From Asticcacaulis sp. MM231 (GTDB lineage: Bacteria > Pseudomonadota > Alphaproteobacteria > Caulobacterales > Caulobacteraceae), in the NCBI RefSeq assembly GCF_964186625.1, contig NZ_OZ075108.1, forward strand, positions 3,361,001 to 3,425,000: a stretch of DNA of 64,000 bases, given 5' to 3'. Under the pieces are notes generated by a model, which saw only the letters and a list, made by a program, of their open reading frames with translations, did not search any database and had not been told where the DNA came from. Below, piece after piece: positions 8,540 to 18,389 of the stretch (position 1 is the first letter of the stretch; each line of letters starts with the position of its first letter). Position numbers and translations under genes: made by a program.

Positions 8540-11500
8540 TTAAGCGCTCTTGGCTTGCAGCTTTTGCTGTATGGCCAAAATCTCATTCGGCATAACCTCA
8601 ACGAAGGCCTTCAGGCTGTTATCCCAGTCATCGAGAATGGCCTGCGCGCGCGGCGAAAGCGTCTTCTCAAGGTGGGTGGTGATCAACGCCTTGAGGCGGG
8701 CCACGTTTTCATCCGGTACAGGACGCAAGGTGATGCCTTCGGGGTTGATGTAGCGGGCGAAGGTCTCGTCCGGATCATAGACATAGGCTACACCGCCTGT
8801 CATGCCCGCGCCGAAATTGGCGCCGGACTTACCGAGGATGACGACTTCGCCGCCGGTCATATATTCGCAGGCATGCGCGCCGACGCCTTCGACCACCGTG
8901 GTGGCGCCGGAGTTACGGACGGCGAAGCGTTCGCCCACCGAACCGGCGATATAGAGCTGACCGGAGGTCGCGCCGTAAAGCAGGGTGTTTCCGGCCAGCG
9001 CCTGGCCCTCCTGCCAGGCCTTTGGCCGGATGACGATGGTGGCGCCGGAAAGGCCCTTGCCGACATAGTCGTTGGCTTCACCGATCAGATTGATCGACAG
9101 ACCCTTGACCGCGAAAGCGCCAAGCGACTGGCCAACTGACCCCATCAGGTCGAGCTTGAGGTGATCCTCATCGAGCGTCGAGCCATAGGCGCTGACGATG
9201 TGCGACGAGGTGCGGGTGCCGACGGCGCGCATCGTGTTGCGCACGTCGTAGGTCAACTGCATCTTTTCCTTGCGCTCCAGCATGTAGGCGGCGTCACGGA
9301 CGATCTTGGCGTCGAGCGTATCGGCGACCTCGTTGATCTCGTCATAGCGCGTGATGGTGGCGCCGGGATCGAGATCGACACGGACCAGAAGCGGGTTGAG
9401 GTCGAGGTCATCGAGGTGCACACCGCCGCGCGAGACCTGCTGGAGCAGGTCGGTGCGGCCGGTGGCTTCGCCGAGCGAACGCAGGCCAAGCGAGGCCAGG
9501 ATTTCGCGCACTTCGCGGGCGATGAAGGTGAACAGGTTGATCACCTTTTCCGGCGTGCCGGTGAACTTGGCACGCAGGCGCTCGTCCTGCACGCAGACAC
9601 CGACCGGGCAGGTGTTCGACTGGCACTGACGCACCATCAGACAGCCCATGGCGACCAGCGAAGCCGTGCCGATACCGAATTCATCGGCGCCGAGCAGGGC
9701 GGCGATCACGATATCACGACCGGTGCGCATACCGCCATCGGCGCGCAGACGGATCTGGCCGCGCAGATTGTTGAGCGTCAGCACCTGATGCGCTTCCGAC
9801 AGGCCGAGCTCAAACGGCAGGCCGGCGAACTTGACCGAGGTCAGGGGGGATGCGCCGGTGCCGCCGACATTGCCGGAGACAAGAATGGCGTCGGCCTTGG
9901 CCTTGGCAACGCCGGCCGCGACCGCGCCGATGCCCGATTGCGACACCAGCTTGACGGTGACGCGGGCGCGCGGATTGATCTGTTTCAGGTCATAGATGAG
10001 CTGGGCCAGGTCTTCAATCGAGTAGATGTCATGGTGCGGCGGCGGCGAAATCAGGCCAACACCCGGCGTCGAGTGACGCATGCGGGCGATGAACTCGGTG
10101 ACCTTGAAGCCGGGCAGTTGCCCGCCTTCGCCGGGCTTCGCGCCCTGGGCCACCTTGATTTCGATTTCACGGCATTGGTTGAGGTATTCGGCGGTGACGC
10201 CGAAGCGACCGGATGCGATCTGCTTGATGGCCGAGTTCGGATTGTCACCGTTCGGACGGCGGTGATAACGCTCAGGGTCTTCCCCGCCCTCACCCGACAC
10301 CGACCGCGCGCCGATGCGGTTCATGGCGATGTTCAGGGTTTCGTGGGCTTCGGGGCTGAGCGCGCCGAGCGACATGCCGGGCGTGACGAAACGCTTGCGG
10401 ATTTCGTTGACGCTTTCGACCTCCTCGATGGCGAGCGGCGGCAGCTTGCCTTCCCAGGCGAGCAGGTCGCGCGGGCTGGTCGGGGCCGTCTTCGACATGC
10501 CGGCGATCAGCGAGGAATACTTCTTGAAGACCTCGTAATCATCGCGCGTCGTCGCGTCCTGCAGCAGGTGGATAAGCTTCGGCTGATAGTAGTGGGTCTC
10601 GCCGGCGGCGCGCATCTTGTAGAAGCCGCCGATCGGGGTTACTGGCTTCTTCGCCCACGCATTGAGATGCAGGGCGGTCAGCTTTTGCTCGATGCCCGAA
10701 AGCCCGATGCCAGAGATACGCGATGTCACGCCGGGAAAATATTCGGCCACCAGCGCACGCGACAGGCCAAGCGCCTCGAACTCATAACCACCGCGATAAG
10801 AGGAGATGATCGAAATGCCCTTCTTGGCCAGGATCTTCATCAGACCGGCTTCGATGGCCTTCTTGTAGTTGGTGAAGGCCTTGTGCTCGTTGAAGCCTTC
10901 GTAACGGCCTTGCGCCAGACGTTCCTGCAGGATTTCCAGCGACAGATAGGGGTTGATCGCCGTGGCACCGACGCCGACCAGTACCGCGAAGGTGTGCGCA
11001 TCCATGGCTTCGGAGGTGCGGACGATGATCGAGACGAACGAACGCAGCCCCTGTTGCACGAGGCGCGAGTGGACAGCGGCGGCGGCCAGGATCATCGGCA
11101 CGCCCATCAGATCGGCTGACAGGGCTTCATCGCTCAGCACGATCATGCTGGCCTTGTCGTTGCTCACGGCCTTGACGGCTTCGTCACGCAGGCGTTCGAG
11201 CGCGGCGCTCAGGCCGGCACCCGGCAAGGCACCTTCGCCCGGCACGGGGAAGGTACAGTCGAGCTTGGCGACATGGCCGACATTATCAAACGTAATCATG
11301 CGCTGATACATCAGCGTGCTGAGGAACGGGCTTTCCAGCACGAAGACGTCGGTCTGGGCCTCGTCCTCGGCCAGGATGTTGCCAAGGTTCTTGAAGCGCG
11401 TCTTGAGCGACATGCCTTGCGCTTCACGCAACGGATCGATCGGCGGATTGGTGACCTGCGCGAAGTTCTGGCGGAAATAGTGCGCGATCGGGCGCCACTG

Positions 11501-13051
11501 CTCGGAGAGCACGGCAAGCGGCGTATCGTCGCCCATCGAGCCGATGGCTTCCTTGCCGTCCTTCACCATGGCGTCGAGGACCGTATCGAGGTCTTCGAGC
11601 GTGAAGCCGGCGGCGATCTGGCGACGATGCAGTTCTTCACCGAAATAGACACGCGGCTCCGGCCCCGGCATGATGAGGGGTTCCAGATCGACCATGTTTT
11701 CCAGCCAGCCCGAATAATCGTGCTTGGCCGCCAGTGCGTCGATGATTTCATCCTCGCCGTAGAGCTTGCCGCCTTCGAGATCGACCGCGATCATACGGCC
11801 GGGGGCGATGTGGATGCGGCGCGAAATGCGCTCTTCGGCTACGCCGGTCATGCCGGCTTCGGAACCGACGATCAGCAGGCCGTCCTTGGTTTCGGTCACG
11901 CGCAGAGGGCGCAGGCCGTTGCGATCCTTGCCGGCGATGACCCAGCGGCCGTCAGTGGCGCAGATGGCGGCGGGGCCGTCCCACGGCTCCATCACGGCGT
12001 TGCAATAGGCGTAGAGCGCCTTGTTGGCGTCGGAAGCCGTCTCGTCATTGGCGGTGGCTTCGGGGATCAGCAGGGCCTTAGCCATCGGCGCCGAGCGGCC
12101 GGCGCGGACCAGCAGTTCGAACACGTTGTCGAGCGCGGCGGAATCGGAGCCACGCGGCTGGATGACCGGCTTCACGTCCGAGGCCTGATCGCCAAAGGTG
12201 GTGGCGGCCATACGGATCTCGTGCGACTTCATCCAGTTGATGTTGCCGCGCAGGGTGTTGATTTCACCGTTGTGCGCCAGCATACGGAAGGGCTGGGCCA
12301 GACGCCATTCGGGGAAGGTGTTGGTCGAGAAACGCTGGTGGAAGATGGCGACCGACGAGGTGAAGTCGGGGTCCTTCAGGTCGAGATAGAAGTCATCGAC
12401 CAACTCGGCGCGGAACATGCCCTTATAGATCAGGGTCTTGGCCGAGAACGAGCAGAGATAGAAATCGCCGAGGTGGGCGTCATCGACACGCTTCTCGATG
12501 CGGCGGCGGCAAAGGAACATGGCGCGTTCCAGCGCTTCGCCTTCCAGACCTTCCGGCGCCGCCATCATGATCTGTTCGATTTCCGGACGCGTCGCCATGG
12601 CGCGCTCACCGAGCTGCGTCACGTCGACCGGCGCCTGACGCCAGCCATAGAGGAAGAAACCCGAACGCAGGATTTCCAATTCCACGATGGTGCGGGCGGT
12701 TTCCTGGGCACCGAGATCGGTGCGCGGCAGGAAGACCTGCCCGACGAGGATAGGGCCGGAGCGCGGCTTGTGGCCGATGTTCTCAATCTGCTTACGGAAG
12801 AAGGCCTGTGGCACATTGATCATGATGCCGGCGCCATCGCCTGACTTGCCGTCGGCATCGACGGCGCCGCGGTGGAACAGGGCTTTCAGCGCCTTGACGG
12901 CCAGTTCGACGACCTCACGCTTTTGCGAGCCATCGATGGAACAGACGACACCGACGCCGCAGGCCGAGATTTCGGATTCGGGATCGTAGGCGTGGCCGTC
13001 GATCAGGCGCTGACGTTGGTCTTGGTAGTGCTTGTAAGAGTCGAAGGTCAT
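8540..13051 (-). CDS. gltB: glutamate synthase (NADPH) large subunit
   Basis: 1503 residues, full length. After a 30-residue propeptide the glutaminase starts at Cys31 (ISACGVGVVC), the nucleophile exposed on maturation. A central domain, the FMN domain with GEGGEDPERYHRRPNG and KPGEGGQLPG, and the C-terminal GXGXG helix follow. The 3Fe-4S ligands are seen in CLMVRQCQSNTCPVGVC. It makes two glutamates from glutamine and 2-oxoglutarate. Three bases downstream of gltD, so the pair is co-transcribed. Confidence 0.97.
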   Translation of the reverse strand: MTFDSYKHYQDQRQRLIDGHAYDPESEISACGVGVVCSIDGSQKREVVELAVKALKALFHRGAVDADGKSGDGAGIMINVPQAFFRKQIENIGHKPRSGPILVGQVFLPRTDLGAQETARTIVELEILRSGFFLYGWRQAPVDVTQLGERAMATRPEIEQIMMAAPEGLEGEALERAMFLCRRRIEKRVDDAHLGDFYLCSFSAKTLIYKGMFRAELVDDFYLDLKDPDFTSSVAIFHQRFSTNTFPEWRLAQPFRMLAHNGEINTLRGNINWMKSHEIRMAATTFGDQASDVKPVIQPRGSDSAALDNVFELLVRAGRSAPMAKALLIPEATANDETASDANKALYAYCNAVMEPWDGPAAICATDGRWVIAGKDRNGLRPLRVTETKDGLLIVGSEAGMTGVAEERISRRIHIAPGRMIAVDLEGGKLYGEDEIIDALAAKHDYSGWLENMVDLEPLIMPGPEPRVYFGEELHRRQIAAGFTLEDLDTVLDAMVKDGKEAIGSMGDDTPLAVLSEQWRPIAHYFRQNFAQVTNPPIDPLREAQGMSLKTRFKNLGNILAEDEAQTDVFVLESPFLSTLMYQRMITFDNVGHVAKLDCTFPVPGEGALPGAGLSAALERLRDEAVKAVSNDKASMIVLSDEALSADLMGVPMILAAAAVHSRLVQQGLRSFVSIIVRTSEAMDAHTFAVLVGVGATAINPYLSLEILQERLAQGRYEGFNEHKAFTNYKKAIEAGLMKILAKKGISIISSYRGGYEFEALGLSRALVAEYFPGVTSRISGIGLSGIEQKLTALHLNAWAKKPVTPIGGFYKMRAAGETHYYQPKLIHLLQDATTRDDYEVFKKYSSLIAGMSKTAPTSPRDLLAWEGKLPPLAIEEVESVNEIRKRFVTPGMSLGALSPEAHETLNIAMNRIGARSVSGEGGEDPERYHRRPNGDNPNSAIKQIASGRFGVTAEYLNQCREIEIKVAQGAKPGEGGQLPGFKVTEFIARMRHSTPGVGLISPPPHHDIYSIEDLAQLIYDLKQINPRARVTVKLVSQSGIGAVAAGVAKAKADAILVSGNVGGTGASPLTSVKFAGLPFELGLSEAHQVLTLNNLRGQIRLRADGGMRTGRDIVIAALLGADEFGIGTASLVAMGCLMVRQCQSNTCPVGVCVQDERLRAKFTGTPEKVINLFTFIAREVREILASLGLRSLGEATGRTDLLQQVSRGGVHLDDLDLNPLLVRVDLDPGATITRYDEINEVADTLDAKIVRDAAYMLERKEKMQLTYDVRNTMRAVGTRTSSHIVSAYGSTLDEDHLKLDLMGSVGQSLGAFAVKGLSINLIGEANDYVGKGLSGATIVIRPKAWQEGQALAGNTLLYGATSGQLYIAGSVGERFAVRNSGATTVVEGVGAHACEYMTGGEVVILGKSGANFGAGMTGGVAYVYDPDETFARYINPEGITLRPVPDENVARLKALITTHLEKTLSPRAQAILDDWDNSLKAFVEVMPNEILAIQQKLQAKSA

Positions 13052-13053
13052 GA

Positions 13054-14532
13054 TTATTCCGCAGCTCCCAGCGCGTAGGAGGAAGGCTCGCCATTGGCGT
13101 TGGCCGGTACAAGTAATTCGGTTTGGAGATAGTGGTGGATGTCAGCGGCGGCGTCCTGCCCCTCGCGGACAGCCCATACCACGAGCGACGCGCCACGGAC
13201 GATATCGCCCGCCGCGAAGACGCCCTTGACGGTGGTGGCGAACTCACCGGCCATCACCTTGAGGGTGCCCCAGCGCGACACTTCGAGCTTGGGTTCATTG
13301 AACAGCACCGGCAGGTTTTCCGGCTCGAAACCGAGCGCCTCGATGATCAGGTCGGCGGGCAGGTCGGCTTCGTTGCCGTGGATGTCTTCGATGCCCTGAC
13401 GACCTTGCGCGTCCGGCGTGGTCAGGCGCATGCGCTGGATCTTAAGGCCCGTTACCGTGTCGGCATCGCCGAGCACTGCTTTCGGGGCCGACAGCCACTC
13501 GAAGCGCACGCCTTCTTCTTCGGCATTGGAGACTTCGCGATCCGAACCCGGCATGTTGGCGCGGTCACGGCGATAGACGCAGGTCACCGACTTGGCGCCC
13601 TGACGGGTGGCGGTACGCACGCAATCCATGGCGGTGTCGCCGCCGCCGATAACGACAACGTGCTTGCCTTCGGCATTGAGGCGGCCATTGGCGAAATCTT
13701 CGATCTGATCGCCGAAACCGACCTTGTTGGCCGTGATCAGGTAATCGAGCGCGGCGACCACGCCCTTCGAACCACAGCCCGGCACCGACAGGCGGCGCGT
13801 CTTGTAGACGCCGGTGGCGATCAGGACGGCGTCATGCTTCTCGCGCAGTTCCTCAAACGTGATGTGATCGTCGGCGCCGATGTCGGTGTTCATGACGTAT
13901 TCGACGCCCGAAGCGGCCAGGCGGTCGGTGCGGCGCGCCACGACGTGCTTTTCCAGCTTGAACGACGGGATACCGTAAACCAGAAGGCCGCCGGCGCGAT
14001 CATAGCGGTCATAGATGGTGACCTTATAGCCTTGCGTGCGCAGACGGTCAGCGGCGGCGATGCCGGCCGGCCCCGCGCCGATAATGCCGATCGATTGCGA
14101 ACGCTCGACTTCCGGCACGATCGGCTCGATCCAGCCGTTCTCAAAGGCCATATCGCCGAGATAGCGCTCTACGCTGCCGATGGTGACGTTCTGCCAGCCC
14201 GATTGTTCAAGCACGCAGGAGCCTTCGCACAGACGGTCCTGCGGGCAGATGCGGCCGCAGATTTCCGGCAGGGTCGAGGTCGCCGCCGACAGTTCCCACG
14301 CTTCCTGCGGGCGGCCTTCGGCGGTCAGGCGCAGCCAGTCGGGGATGTTGTTCGACAGGGGGCAGCCATGCTGACAGAAGGGCACGCCGCACTGGGCGCA
14401 GCGCGAGGCCTGATGCGAGGCCTGTGTCGGTTTGAAGTCGGCATAGATCTCGTTGAAATTCTCGATGCGTGTCTTCGCATCGGTTTTCGCCGGTGTCTTT
14501 TTGACTTCAATCACGAAACGGTTCGTATCCAT
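13054..14532 (-). CDS. gltD: glutamate synthase small subunit
   Basis: 492 residues. The N-terminal Fe-S domain has CAQCGVPFCQHGCPL and CGRICPQDRLCEGSC; it is followed by an FAD-binding GIIGAGPAGIAAADRL and an NADPH-binding VVIGGGDTAMDCVRT. It passes electrons from NADPH to GltB. First gene of the gltD-gltB pair; the promoter should lie in the 366 bp before it. Confidence 0.97.
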   Translation of the reverse strand: MDTNRFVIEVKKTPAKTDAKTRIENFNEIYADFKPTQASHQASRCAQCGVPFCQHGCPLSNNIPDWLRLTAEGRPQEAWELSAATSTLPEICGRICPQDRLCEGSCVLEQSGWQNVTIGSVERYLGDMAFENGWIEPIVPEVERSQSIGIIGAGPAGIAAADRLRTQGYKVTIYDRYDRAGGLLVYGIPSFKLEKHVVARRTDRLAASGVEYVMNTDIGADDHITFEELREKHDAVLIATGVYKTRRLSVPGCGSKGVVAALDYLITANKVGFGDQIEDFANGRLNAEGKHVVVIGGGDTAMDCVRTATRQGAKSVTCVYRRDRANMPGSDREVSNAEEEGVRFEWLSAPKAVLGDADTVTGLKIQRMRLTTPDAQGRQGIEDIHGNEADLPADLIIEALGFEPENLPVLFNEPKLEVSRWGTLKVMAGEFATTVKGVFAAGDIVRGASLVVWAVREGQDAAADIHHYLQTELLVPANANGEPSSYALGAAE

Positions 14533-14898
14533 CTCACTACCTTCTCACTCGAAGCGAGCCCAGCGGCCCAATACTCTTTAACAAGCGTGCTAAAAGCGCA
14601 AAACCCTTGCAAAGAAAAGTTCTAATCTCAATCCCGGCAAACGTTCGGCGGCTTTTTTACCACAGATGACATATTTGCCGTTGTTGTTTCTTTTATTACC
14701 AGCTCAAGCGCCACATGGCTCGGCGAAACCTCGCCTCTGACCACCTGGCCTTGCCGAAGCGAAAGCTTCGGAAGTCTATAACGCCTCAGGCCCTGACATG
14801 CGAACCCCCTCGGCTGACCTCGTGACCGCCCGTTTCCGGGTGGGTCTCTGGTCAATCGCGAGGGGGAAAACTCAGTCCAGCCTTTCAGCCTTTTGGTT
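14533..14898. other. gltD-amtB intergenic region
   Basis: 366 bases with no convincing gene. A 75-codon minus-strand frame has unlike codon use and no ribosome site. It contains a strong hairpin at about 14754-14771, CCGAAGC-GAAA-GCTTCGG, with a GNRA loop, plus a weaker CGCCCGTTTCCGGGTGGG hairpin near 14826. These may end the amtB transcript. The gltD promoter must be here, but I could not identify a sigma-54 or other clear element. Confidence 0.4.
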
Positions 14899-16209
14899 TT
14901 ATCCGTGCAGGGTCTCCCCGTGCTGCGATTGATCGAGACCCTCGATCTCCTCTTCCTCTGTTACGCGAAGGCCTGTTGTGTATTTGCAGACCATGAGGAT
15001 AAGGAAGGTAACAAGAGCGCTCCAGCCGATGACCACCACAAGGCCAATCAACTGTTTGAGCACGGTGGCGTGGGCCGCCGCGTCGCCTGTATTTATCGTT
15101 GTGTCGACGAAAACCGCCGTCAGCAGGGCGCCAACGAAACCGCCGATGCCGTGTACACCGAAGGCGTCTAGGCTGTCATCGTAGCGGAACATGTTCTTGA
15201 CGTAAGTCGTGCCAAAATAGCAGGCCACGCCGGTGAGGAGGCCGATGGCCAGGGCGCCGGTCGGGTTGACGAAGCCAGCAGCCGGGGTGATGCCGACAAG
15301 ACCGGCTACGAGACCGGAGACCATGCCGAGCAGGGTCGGCTGCTTGCGCTCGATCCATTCGGGAATGATCCAGCCGACCGCGCCGGTCATGGCGGCGACG
15401 ATGGTGTTGAGCATGGCCACGCTCGCCAGCGAATCCGCCGTCCATTCCGAACCGGCGTTAAAGCCGATCCAGCCGACCAGCAGCATGGAGGCGCCGATCA
15501 TGGTGTAGGCAAGGTTATGCGGGGCCATGTTGTCACGGCCGAACCCCTTGCGCTTGCCGATGACCAGACAGGCGACCAGACCGGCGACACCGGAATTGAC
15601 GTGCACCACGGCGCCGCCGGCGAAATCGAGCACGCCCATGGCGCCCAGGAAACCACCGCCCCACACCCAGTGACAGACCGGCGCATAGACCAGCACGCTC
15701 CACAGGGCGACAAACAGCACAAACGCGGAAAACTTCATGCGCTCGGCGATCGCACCGGCGATCAGGGCCGGCGTGATGATGGCGAAGGTCATCTGATAGG
15801 CGACCCAGAGATATTCCGGCAGGTGCGGCGCGGCGCTATAGGCCGTGTCAGGCTTGACGCCATTCAGCAGGGCGACATCAAAACCGCCGATGAACTTGTT
15901 GATGAAGCTGGCCGCATCACCACCGCCGACGCCAAACGCGAAGCTGTAGCCGATGAAGATCCAGATCACCGAGGCGATCACCGAGGTGGCGACCGATTGG
16001 GCGAGCGTCGAGAGCAGGTTCTTCTTGCGCACCATGCCGCCGTAAAACAGCGCCAGCCCCGGCAGGGTCATGAACAGCACGAGGCAGGTGGCGACCAGCA
16101 TCCAGGCGGTATCGCCGGCGCTGAGATCGAGCACAGCCTGATGCGCCAGCAGTACGGGCTTCGCCGCCTCTGCCGTTGCCGCCGCTGCACTGACCTGTAA
16201 TATCGCCAT
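14899..16209 (-). CDS. amtB: ammonium transporter
   Basis: 436 residues with eleven predicted membrane segments after an Ala-rich N-terminus. Family motifs include LPGLALFYGGMVRKKNLL, PAPVCHWVWGGG-like YAPVCHWVWGGGFLGAMG, and DSLDAFGVHGIGGFVGALL near the C-terminus. It conducts ammonium/ammonia across the inner membrane. The usual neighbour glnK (PII) is absent: 16210-16458 has no gene. Position beside gltDB suggests common nitrogen control. Confidence 0.95.
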   Translation of the reverse strand: MAILQVSAAAATAEAAKPVLLAHQAVLDLSAGDTAWMLVATCLVLFMTLPGLALFYGGMVRKKNLLSTLAQSVATSVIASVIWIFIGYSFAFGVGGGDAASFINKFIGGFDVALLNGVKPDTAYSAAPHLPEYLWVAYQMTFAIITPALIAGAIAERMKFSAFVLFVALWSVLVYAPVCHWVWGGGFLGAMGVLDFAGGAVVHVNSGVAGLVACLVIGKRKGFGRDNMAPHNLAYTMIGASMLLVGWIGFNAGSEWTADSLASVAMLNTIVAAMTGAVGWIIPEWIERKQPTLLGMVSGLVAGLVGITPAAGFVNPTGALAIGLLTGVACYFGTTYVKNMFRYDDSLDAFGVHGIGGFVGALLTAVFVDTTINTGDAAAHATVLKQLIGLVVVIGWSALVTFLILMVCKYTTGLRVTEEEEIEGLDQSQHGETLHG

Positions 16210-16291
16210 ATGGTTTTAGCCTCTTAGTATTGCAAAGCCCGGCTCTTTACGCAGCACACCGTTTTTCAGCGCACGGACTTTTCATCCATGT

Positions 16292-16301
16292 GTGTGCACA
16301 C
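16292..16301. promoter_or_regulatory. palindrome upstream of amtB, possible operator
   Basis: GTGTGCACAC is a perfect 10-bp palindrome about 85 bp before the amtB start, in a stretch that is otherwise AT-rich. No NtrC consensus is evident. An operator role is a guess from position only. Confidence 0.25.
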
Positions 16302-16458
16302 GCGAGATCGAGGGTATTTTTTGTCCATAGCGGAAGATTGCCGCGATTAAAAGACAAATTTTTCCGCAAAGCCAACTCATTTTGAGAAATTTTCCGACCC
16401 CATGGCAAAATACCGCGCCCGACCGTCATGTTGCTCAAGAATCGCGTCAGTTTGCTTT

Positions 16459-17619
16459 TCAGCCCTCAAACGACAACACGGCCGCGACGATCTCATCCTG
16501 TGTGGCCGCATCGAGATAGGGGCTGAACGGCAGGCTGATCACGGTCTTCGACTTGGCCTCCGAGACCGCCAGATCGCCGGTGCCAGAGGTGAACATGCTG
16601 TAGCCCGGCTGCTGATGCAGCGGAATCGGATAATAGACCGCCGACGGCACGCCCTTTTCGCGCAGGTGCAACTGCAGCGCGTCGCGGTTGGCGTGCTCGA
16701 TGGTGTATTGCGCCCAGGTCGAGACATAACCTTCCTTCACGTGCGGCACCGAGATCACCTTGCCCCCCAGCAGCTCATTATAACGCCTCGCCACATTCTG
16801 GCGCAGGGCGATTTCCTCGGCGAAGATGTTGAGTTTTTCGATCAGCACAGCCGCCTGGATGGTATCGAGGCGCGAATTCATGCCGATGCGGACATTGAGG
16901 TACTTGGCCTCGTGGGTGTAATTCATGGTCGCCGCGTCGGTGGCGGTGGCGCCGCCGTGGACGCGGAACGACACCAAGCGCTCCATCAGGGCGTCGTCAT
17001 TGGTGGCGACCGCGCCGCCATCACCATAACAGCCCAGCGGCTTGGCCGGATAGAAGCTGGTCGCCGTCGCCACGCACCATTCCAGCGGCTGCTTGCCCTC
17101 GATGGTGCAGCCAAAGCCCTGTGCCGAGTTGCAGATCAGATGGAGGCCGTACTTTTTGGCAATGACCGAAAGCGCCGGATAATCGGCCGGCTGACCAAAC
17201 AGATCAACAGCGATGATGGCGGCGGGCTTAAGGCGGCCCTCTTTTAGCACAGCCTCGATGGACGCTTCCAGCTTGACCGGATCGATATTGTAGGTGTCGG
17301 CCTGGATATCGACGAACACCGGCTCGGCGCCGGTCATCGGCACGACTTCAGCGGTGGCAACAAAGGTAAAAGCCGGCACGAACACGGCATCGCCCTTACC
17401 GACACCCAATCCCAGAAGGATCAGCTCGATAGCATCGGTGCCGTTGGCGCAGGACAGGGTGTGCTTCGAGCCGGCGAAGGCCGACATATTGGCCTCGAAG
17501 CTGCGCACCTCAGGCCCCATGATATAGGCGCCGTGCTTGATCACCTTGAGGACAGCCTCCTCGATCTTCGCGCCGATACGTTCGCGCTGGATACCGAGGT
17601 CGATAAACGGAATTGCCAT
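16459..17619 (-). CDS. DegT/DnrJ/EryC1/StrS-family PLP enzyme, atypical active site
   Basis: 386 residues of the sugar-aminotransferase fold. The PLP-binding Lys193 lies in SFYPAKPLGCYGDGGA and the phosphate-binding NGTDAIELIL loop is present. The closest relatives by motif are WbpE-like UDP-3-oxo-sugar aminotransferases. However, the usual EDAAQ, whose Asp pairs with the pyridine nitrogen, reads CNSAQ here (Asn164). That change should alter PLP chemistry or activity. A single gene, not adjacent to a sugar dehydratase or dehydrogenase, so the substrate cannot be named. Confidence 0.8.
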   Translation of the reverse strand: MAIPFIDLGIQRERIGAKIEEAVLKVIKHGAYIMGPEVRSFEANMSAFAGSKHTLSCANGTDAIELILLGLGVGKGDAVFVPAFTFVATAEVVPMTGAEPVFVDIQADTYNIDPVKLEASIEAVLKEGRLKPAAIIAVDLFGQPADYPALSVIAKKYGLHLICNSAQGFGCTIEGKQPLEWCVATATSFYPAKPLGCYGDGGAVATNDDALMERLVSFRVHGGATATDAATMNYTHEAKYLNVRIGMNSRLDTIQAAVLIEKLNIFAEEIALRQNVARRYNELLGGKVISVPHVKEGYVSTWAQYTIEHANRDALQLHLREKGVPSAVYYPIPLHQQPGYSMFTSGTGDLAVSEAKSKTVISLPFSPYLDAATQDEIVAAVLSFEG

Positions 17620-17937
17620 GATACTTGAACCTTGAAGCTGCCCGCCCGCCTGAATGTTGTGAGCGGCCAGTTGCCTTTAAAGCGCCCAAGGATTCAATGC
17701 ACCTCAAAAGACATTACCCAAGGTTTCAGTAAAGCTTAACATCGTATACGATTTTAGTTGATATCGACGCGCGAGCCAGCTATAGGGAGCGAGCATCAAG
17801 AGCGGATCACCTCCGCGCCAACCTGCCTTCCCCGGCAAGGTGGCGGCTCCTCAAAGAGCGATGCGGCCGATGTCCGGCAACGAAACGGGATCTATCCAGC
17901 CTCCCTTTCGAGACCTTCATGCTTATGGGCCTGAAAC
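17620..17937. other. intergenic region without recognised gene
   Basis: 318 bases between two divergent genes. It holds an imperfect hairpin around 17818-17846 (CCAACCTGCC with GGCAAGGTGG) and an AT-rich stretch at 17720-17765 that may include the minus-strand promoter. Nothing else supported. Confidence 0.3.
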
Positions 17938-18234
17938 TTGAACGCGCACGTCTCCTTCACCGAACCCGACGACGATCTGGCCCGCGATGTTTTCGCCAGC
18001 CTCAGCCACATCGTTTCCCTCACCACGCTGTCTCCTTTTGACATCGACAGCACAGTCAGCCGCATGGGTTTGGCTATAAGCCGCTTGCAGCAATATAGGC
18101 TGAGTGGCGCTTACCAGCATCGCTTTCGCGTGAGCGGCTTGACGCCCGGGGAAGCCCGTCGCATGACCGACCGGCTGGCGCACCTGCCCGGCGTCGCCGG
18201 AGCGCAGGTTGAACACCTGATCAGCCGTGTATAA
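17938..18234 (+). CDS. small conserved-looking hypothetical protein
   Basis: 98 residues. GC-rich third positions over the whole frame argue that it is coding. An in-frame TGA lies just upstream (17932), so the start must be TTG 17938 or a later codon; no good ribosome site is seen. The C-terminal half (FRVSGLTPGEARRMTDRLAHLPGV region) resembles a small ACT- or ferredoxin-like beta-alpha-beta fold, but I do not recognise a family. An opposite-strand frame covers the same bases and is less likely. Confidence 0.5.
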   Translation: MNAHVSFTEPDDDLARDVFASLSHIVSLTTLSPFDIDSTVSRMGLAISRLQQYRLSGAYQHRFRVSGLTPGEARRMTDRLAHLPGVAGAQVEHLISRV

Positions 18235-18389
18235 TTTCAAAATCTACGGCCTCTGCCGATGACAAACCACTATTGTCTGACTATATAGAGGCGCACAACA
18301 TTCCCTTGTGAGCGCTACCACAACGGCCTATAGAGCCGTCCCAGTGCTTGCTTCATAACGCCACACACATCCTCAGGAGAGCTTCGGCC

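Noticed and set aside
9161-12844. Very long plus-strand frames opposite gltB (652 and 523 codons)
   Set aside because: They are antisense reads caused by the GC-rich third codon positions of gltB; no ribosome sites or recognisable domains.
14628-14855. A 75-codon minus-strand frame between gltD and amtB
   Set aside because: No start signal, unlike codon use, and it covers strong hairpins; treated as non-coding.
16210-16458. Sigma-54 (-24/-12) promoter before amtB
   Set aside because: I looked for GG-N10-GC on the correct strand and found no acceptable match.
17923-18240. A 105-codon minus-strand frame opposite the small gene at 17938
   Set aside because: Third-position GC favours the plus strand; the minus translation looks like an antisense read.
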